A stretch of 64,000 bases of DNA from contig JBGSNA010000228.1 of assembly GCA_041739875.1 (NCBI GenBank), positions 26,524 through 90,523 of the forward strand, given 5' to 3'. Positions 62,916-64,000 of the stretch are shown here, in pieces. Position numbers and translations under genes: made by a program. Within the stretch, counting starts at the first letter, position 1. Each line of letters starts with the position of its first letter. The stretch is from JBBSJZ01 sp041739875. Its GTDB lineage: Bacteria > Planctomycetota > Planctomycetia > Pirellulales > Pirellulaceae. The notes beneath the pieces were generated by a model. It saw only the letters and a list, made by a program, of their open reading frames with translations, ran no database searches and was not told where the DNA came from.

Positions 62916-63791
62916 ATCTGGATTCGACGGCGCCTTGGGATTTCTTCGCCACACGCCGGTGACAACAATCACCAAAATCCCAACCACTGGCGCACAGCCG
63001 ATGACGAACTTTCCGGTGCGTGCATCGAAGTTTGTCATGGTGTAGTAGCCGACTCCCACGACGGCGATCGTACACGCCAGGGCGAGTGCGATGCCGATTC
63101 GTCGTCTCCGTTTCGAAATGGGTGTCCGCTGAATTGAATACAAGAACTCCGCCGGTGCATCCGAAAGTTGTATCAGCGCGTCGTCGTCTCGCTCGAAACC
63201 AGCTCGCATGTCGATGTAGTACTGGAGCAACGGCTCTAGGTACTTCTTGCGAGCCGATTGATTCACCCGCCAGATGAACACCATGACGATAGTAGCAATA
63301 GCCACAGCGACGTATTTAATTATCGCCAAATCGTCGACTGTATCACGGTATGGGCTGCGCATGCTCAAAAAGAATACGACCATACCGATATAACACGGAA
63401 GGATGTACCACCATACTACGTTGCGGATCAGCCAAACTTGCCGCCGCATGAAATGAATTTCAGCATCAACGAACTCGCGAAAGTTGGCCGTGGAAGCAGC
63501 CAAGACTGGGCGCTTGCGTCCCCACCAAAGGACGAGTGGGATGATACATGCGCCAACGATCACGATGACAAAGCCAGTTCGCTCCATCACGTTCTCGCTG
63601 AGAAAGATCCCGGGCAAGAAAAAACAAACGCCCAAAGCCGCACCCGCCGTCTCTGCCATGTCACGTTGAAAGATCTTCCTGCGAAATAGGTCCGCGCTAC
63701 ATCGTGCTTTGGTACCGATTTGTTCGAAGCGTTCTTGGGTGATGCCGCTATGCGTTTGCCAAGCTGTCTTCAAATCATCGAGTTTTTCCAT
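62910..63791 (-). CDS. Polytopic membrane protein next to an ECF sigma factor
   Basis: About 293 residues from ATG 63791; a TTG at 63812 overlapping the sigma stop (TTGA) is an alternative. The N-terminal 35 residues are soluble. Five or six helices follow: AALGVCFFLPGIFLSE, TGFVIVIVGACIIPLVLWW, VWWYILPCYIGMVVFFLSM, YVAVAIATIVMVFIW, IGIALALACTIAVVGVGYY and FVIGCAPVVGILVIVVTGVW. No family recognised. Because it directly follows an ECF sigma gene it may be a membrane anti-sigma factor or a sigma-regulated protein. Confidence 0.7.
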   Translation of the reverse strand: MEKLDDLKTAWQTHSGITQERFEQIGTKARCSADLFRRKIFQRDMAETAGAALGVCFFLPGIFLSENVMERTGFVIVIVGACIIPLVLWWGRKRPVLAASTANFREFVDAEIHFMRRQVWLIRNVVWWYILPCYIGMVVFFLSMRSPYRDTVDDLAIIKYVAVAIATIVMVFIWRVNQSARKKYLEPLLQYYIDMRAGFERDDDALIQLSDAPAEFLYSIQRTPISKRRRRIGIALALACTIAVVGVGYYTMTNFDARTGKFVIGCAPVVGILVIVVTGVWRRNPKAPSNPDL

Positions 63792-63808
63792 CACTTGTTT
63801 ACCTGTTT

Positions 63809-64000
63809 TCAAGTTGACCAGTTTTCGAGTTGACTGCGAATTCGACTGATCCGCGTCCGAATTGCTCCGTCGCTGACACCGATTGCCTCAGCAATTTCTT
63901 GGTTGGTGAGGTCGTCCAAATACATCACGAGTACAGCTCGATCGATCTCCGACAACGAGTCCAAGAATCTTGCAAGCAACTCAGTCTCATTCAAAACATC
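63809..64000 (-). CDS. ECF-type sigma factor, C-terminal part
   Basis: The gene starts outside the right edge. The 63 residues present are sigma region 4: SLSEIDRAVLVMYLDDLTNQEIAEAIGVSDGAIRTRISRIRSQL, with the helix-turn-helix. The stop at 63809 lies 17 bases before the likely start of the membrane-protein gene. Region 2 is not in the window. Confidence 0.85.
   Translation of the reverse strand, partial: DVLNETELLARFLDSLSEIDRAVLVMYLDDLTNQEIAEAIGVSDGAIRTRISRIRSQLENWST

Overview
The window looks like a chromosomal segment of a planctomycete, most likely of the Pirellulaceae (Rhodopirellula/Blastopirellula type). This is inferred from gene content, not from a marker gene: PSD1-type DUF1549/DUF1553 and DUF1501 proteins, PVC-type propeller/cytochrome c proteins, a formylglycine sulfatase, ECF sigma factors paired with membrane or kinase proteins, large Ser/Thr kinases, a MoxR/DUF58/transglutaminase cluster and TadE/TadG-like proteins. 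No rRNA, tRNA, CRISPR array, prophage or intact insertion sequence was seen. Genes are long and often overlap by 1-4 bases (TGATG, ATGA, GTGA), so many are probably translationally coupled.

Layout. 1-3.5 kb: the 3' end of a di-heme oxidoreductase, then (minus strand) an ECF sigma factor coupled to a Cache-domain Ser/Thr kinase. 3.6-7.7 kb: CorA plus a histone-deacetylase-like hydrolase (minus), then panC and a UDP-glucuronate decarboxylase (plus). 7.8-13.7 kb (minus): a zinc-ribbon/kinase/WD40 protein, a duplicated-domain 188-residue protein, a 63-residue Tat peptide and a glycosyltransferase-sulfotransferase fusion. 14-20 kb: a propeller/HEAT/cytochrome c protein, a sulfatase, a zinc-ribbon membrane protein and several palindromic repeats. 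20.2-25.4 kb (minus): a four-gene GntR/ABC operon in which every junction overlaps. 25.8-28.8 kb: an AspT/YidE-type transporter, a group I truncated haemoglobin and a metallophosphoesterase.

29-34.6 kb (plus): MoxR ATPase, DUF58 protein, TgpA-like transglutaminase and cytidylate kinase. 34.6-38.4 kb (minus): two TadE-like proteins, a TadG/vWA protein, a small membrane protein, and a separate thioredoxin-like protein. 38.7-49.1 kb (plus): an ECF sigma factor, an anti-sigma-like/vWA fusion and a 2,333-residue exported membrane protein built from repeated beta modules. This is the most unusual part of the window. 49.2-51.2 kb: repeats, a DUF5658-like membrane protein and a BtuF-like protein. 51.3-62.9 kb (plus): a polysaccharide- or uronide-directed cluster with a propeller/cytochrome c/ThuA fusion, a PL6 lyase, an esterase, an exported TIM-barrel protein, a PSD1 protein with an inserted LamG domain, and a Tat-exported DUF1501 protein. 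The window ends in an ECF sigma factor (cut) and a membrane protein on the minus strand.

Three themes link the genes: envelope sensing (three ECF modules and two receptor-like kinases), periplasmic breakdown of sulfated or uronic polysaccharides (sulfatase, PL6, esterase, cytochromes), and synthesis of sulfated or decorated surface glycans (UDP-xylose synthase, glycosyltransferase-sulfotransferase). Start codons were reassigned in several genes from ribosome binding sites or signal peptides. All functions are read from motifs; no database search was run.
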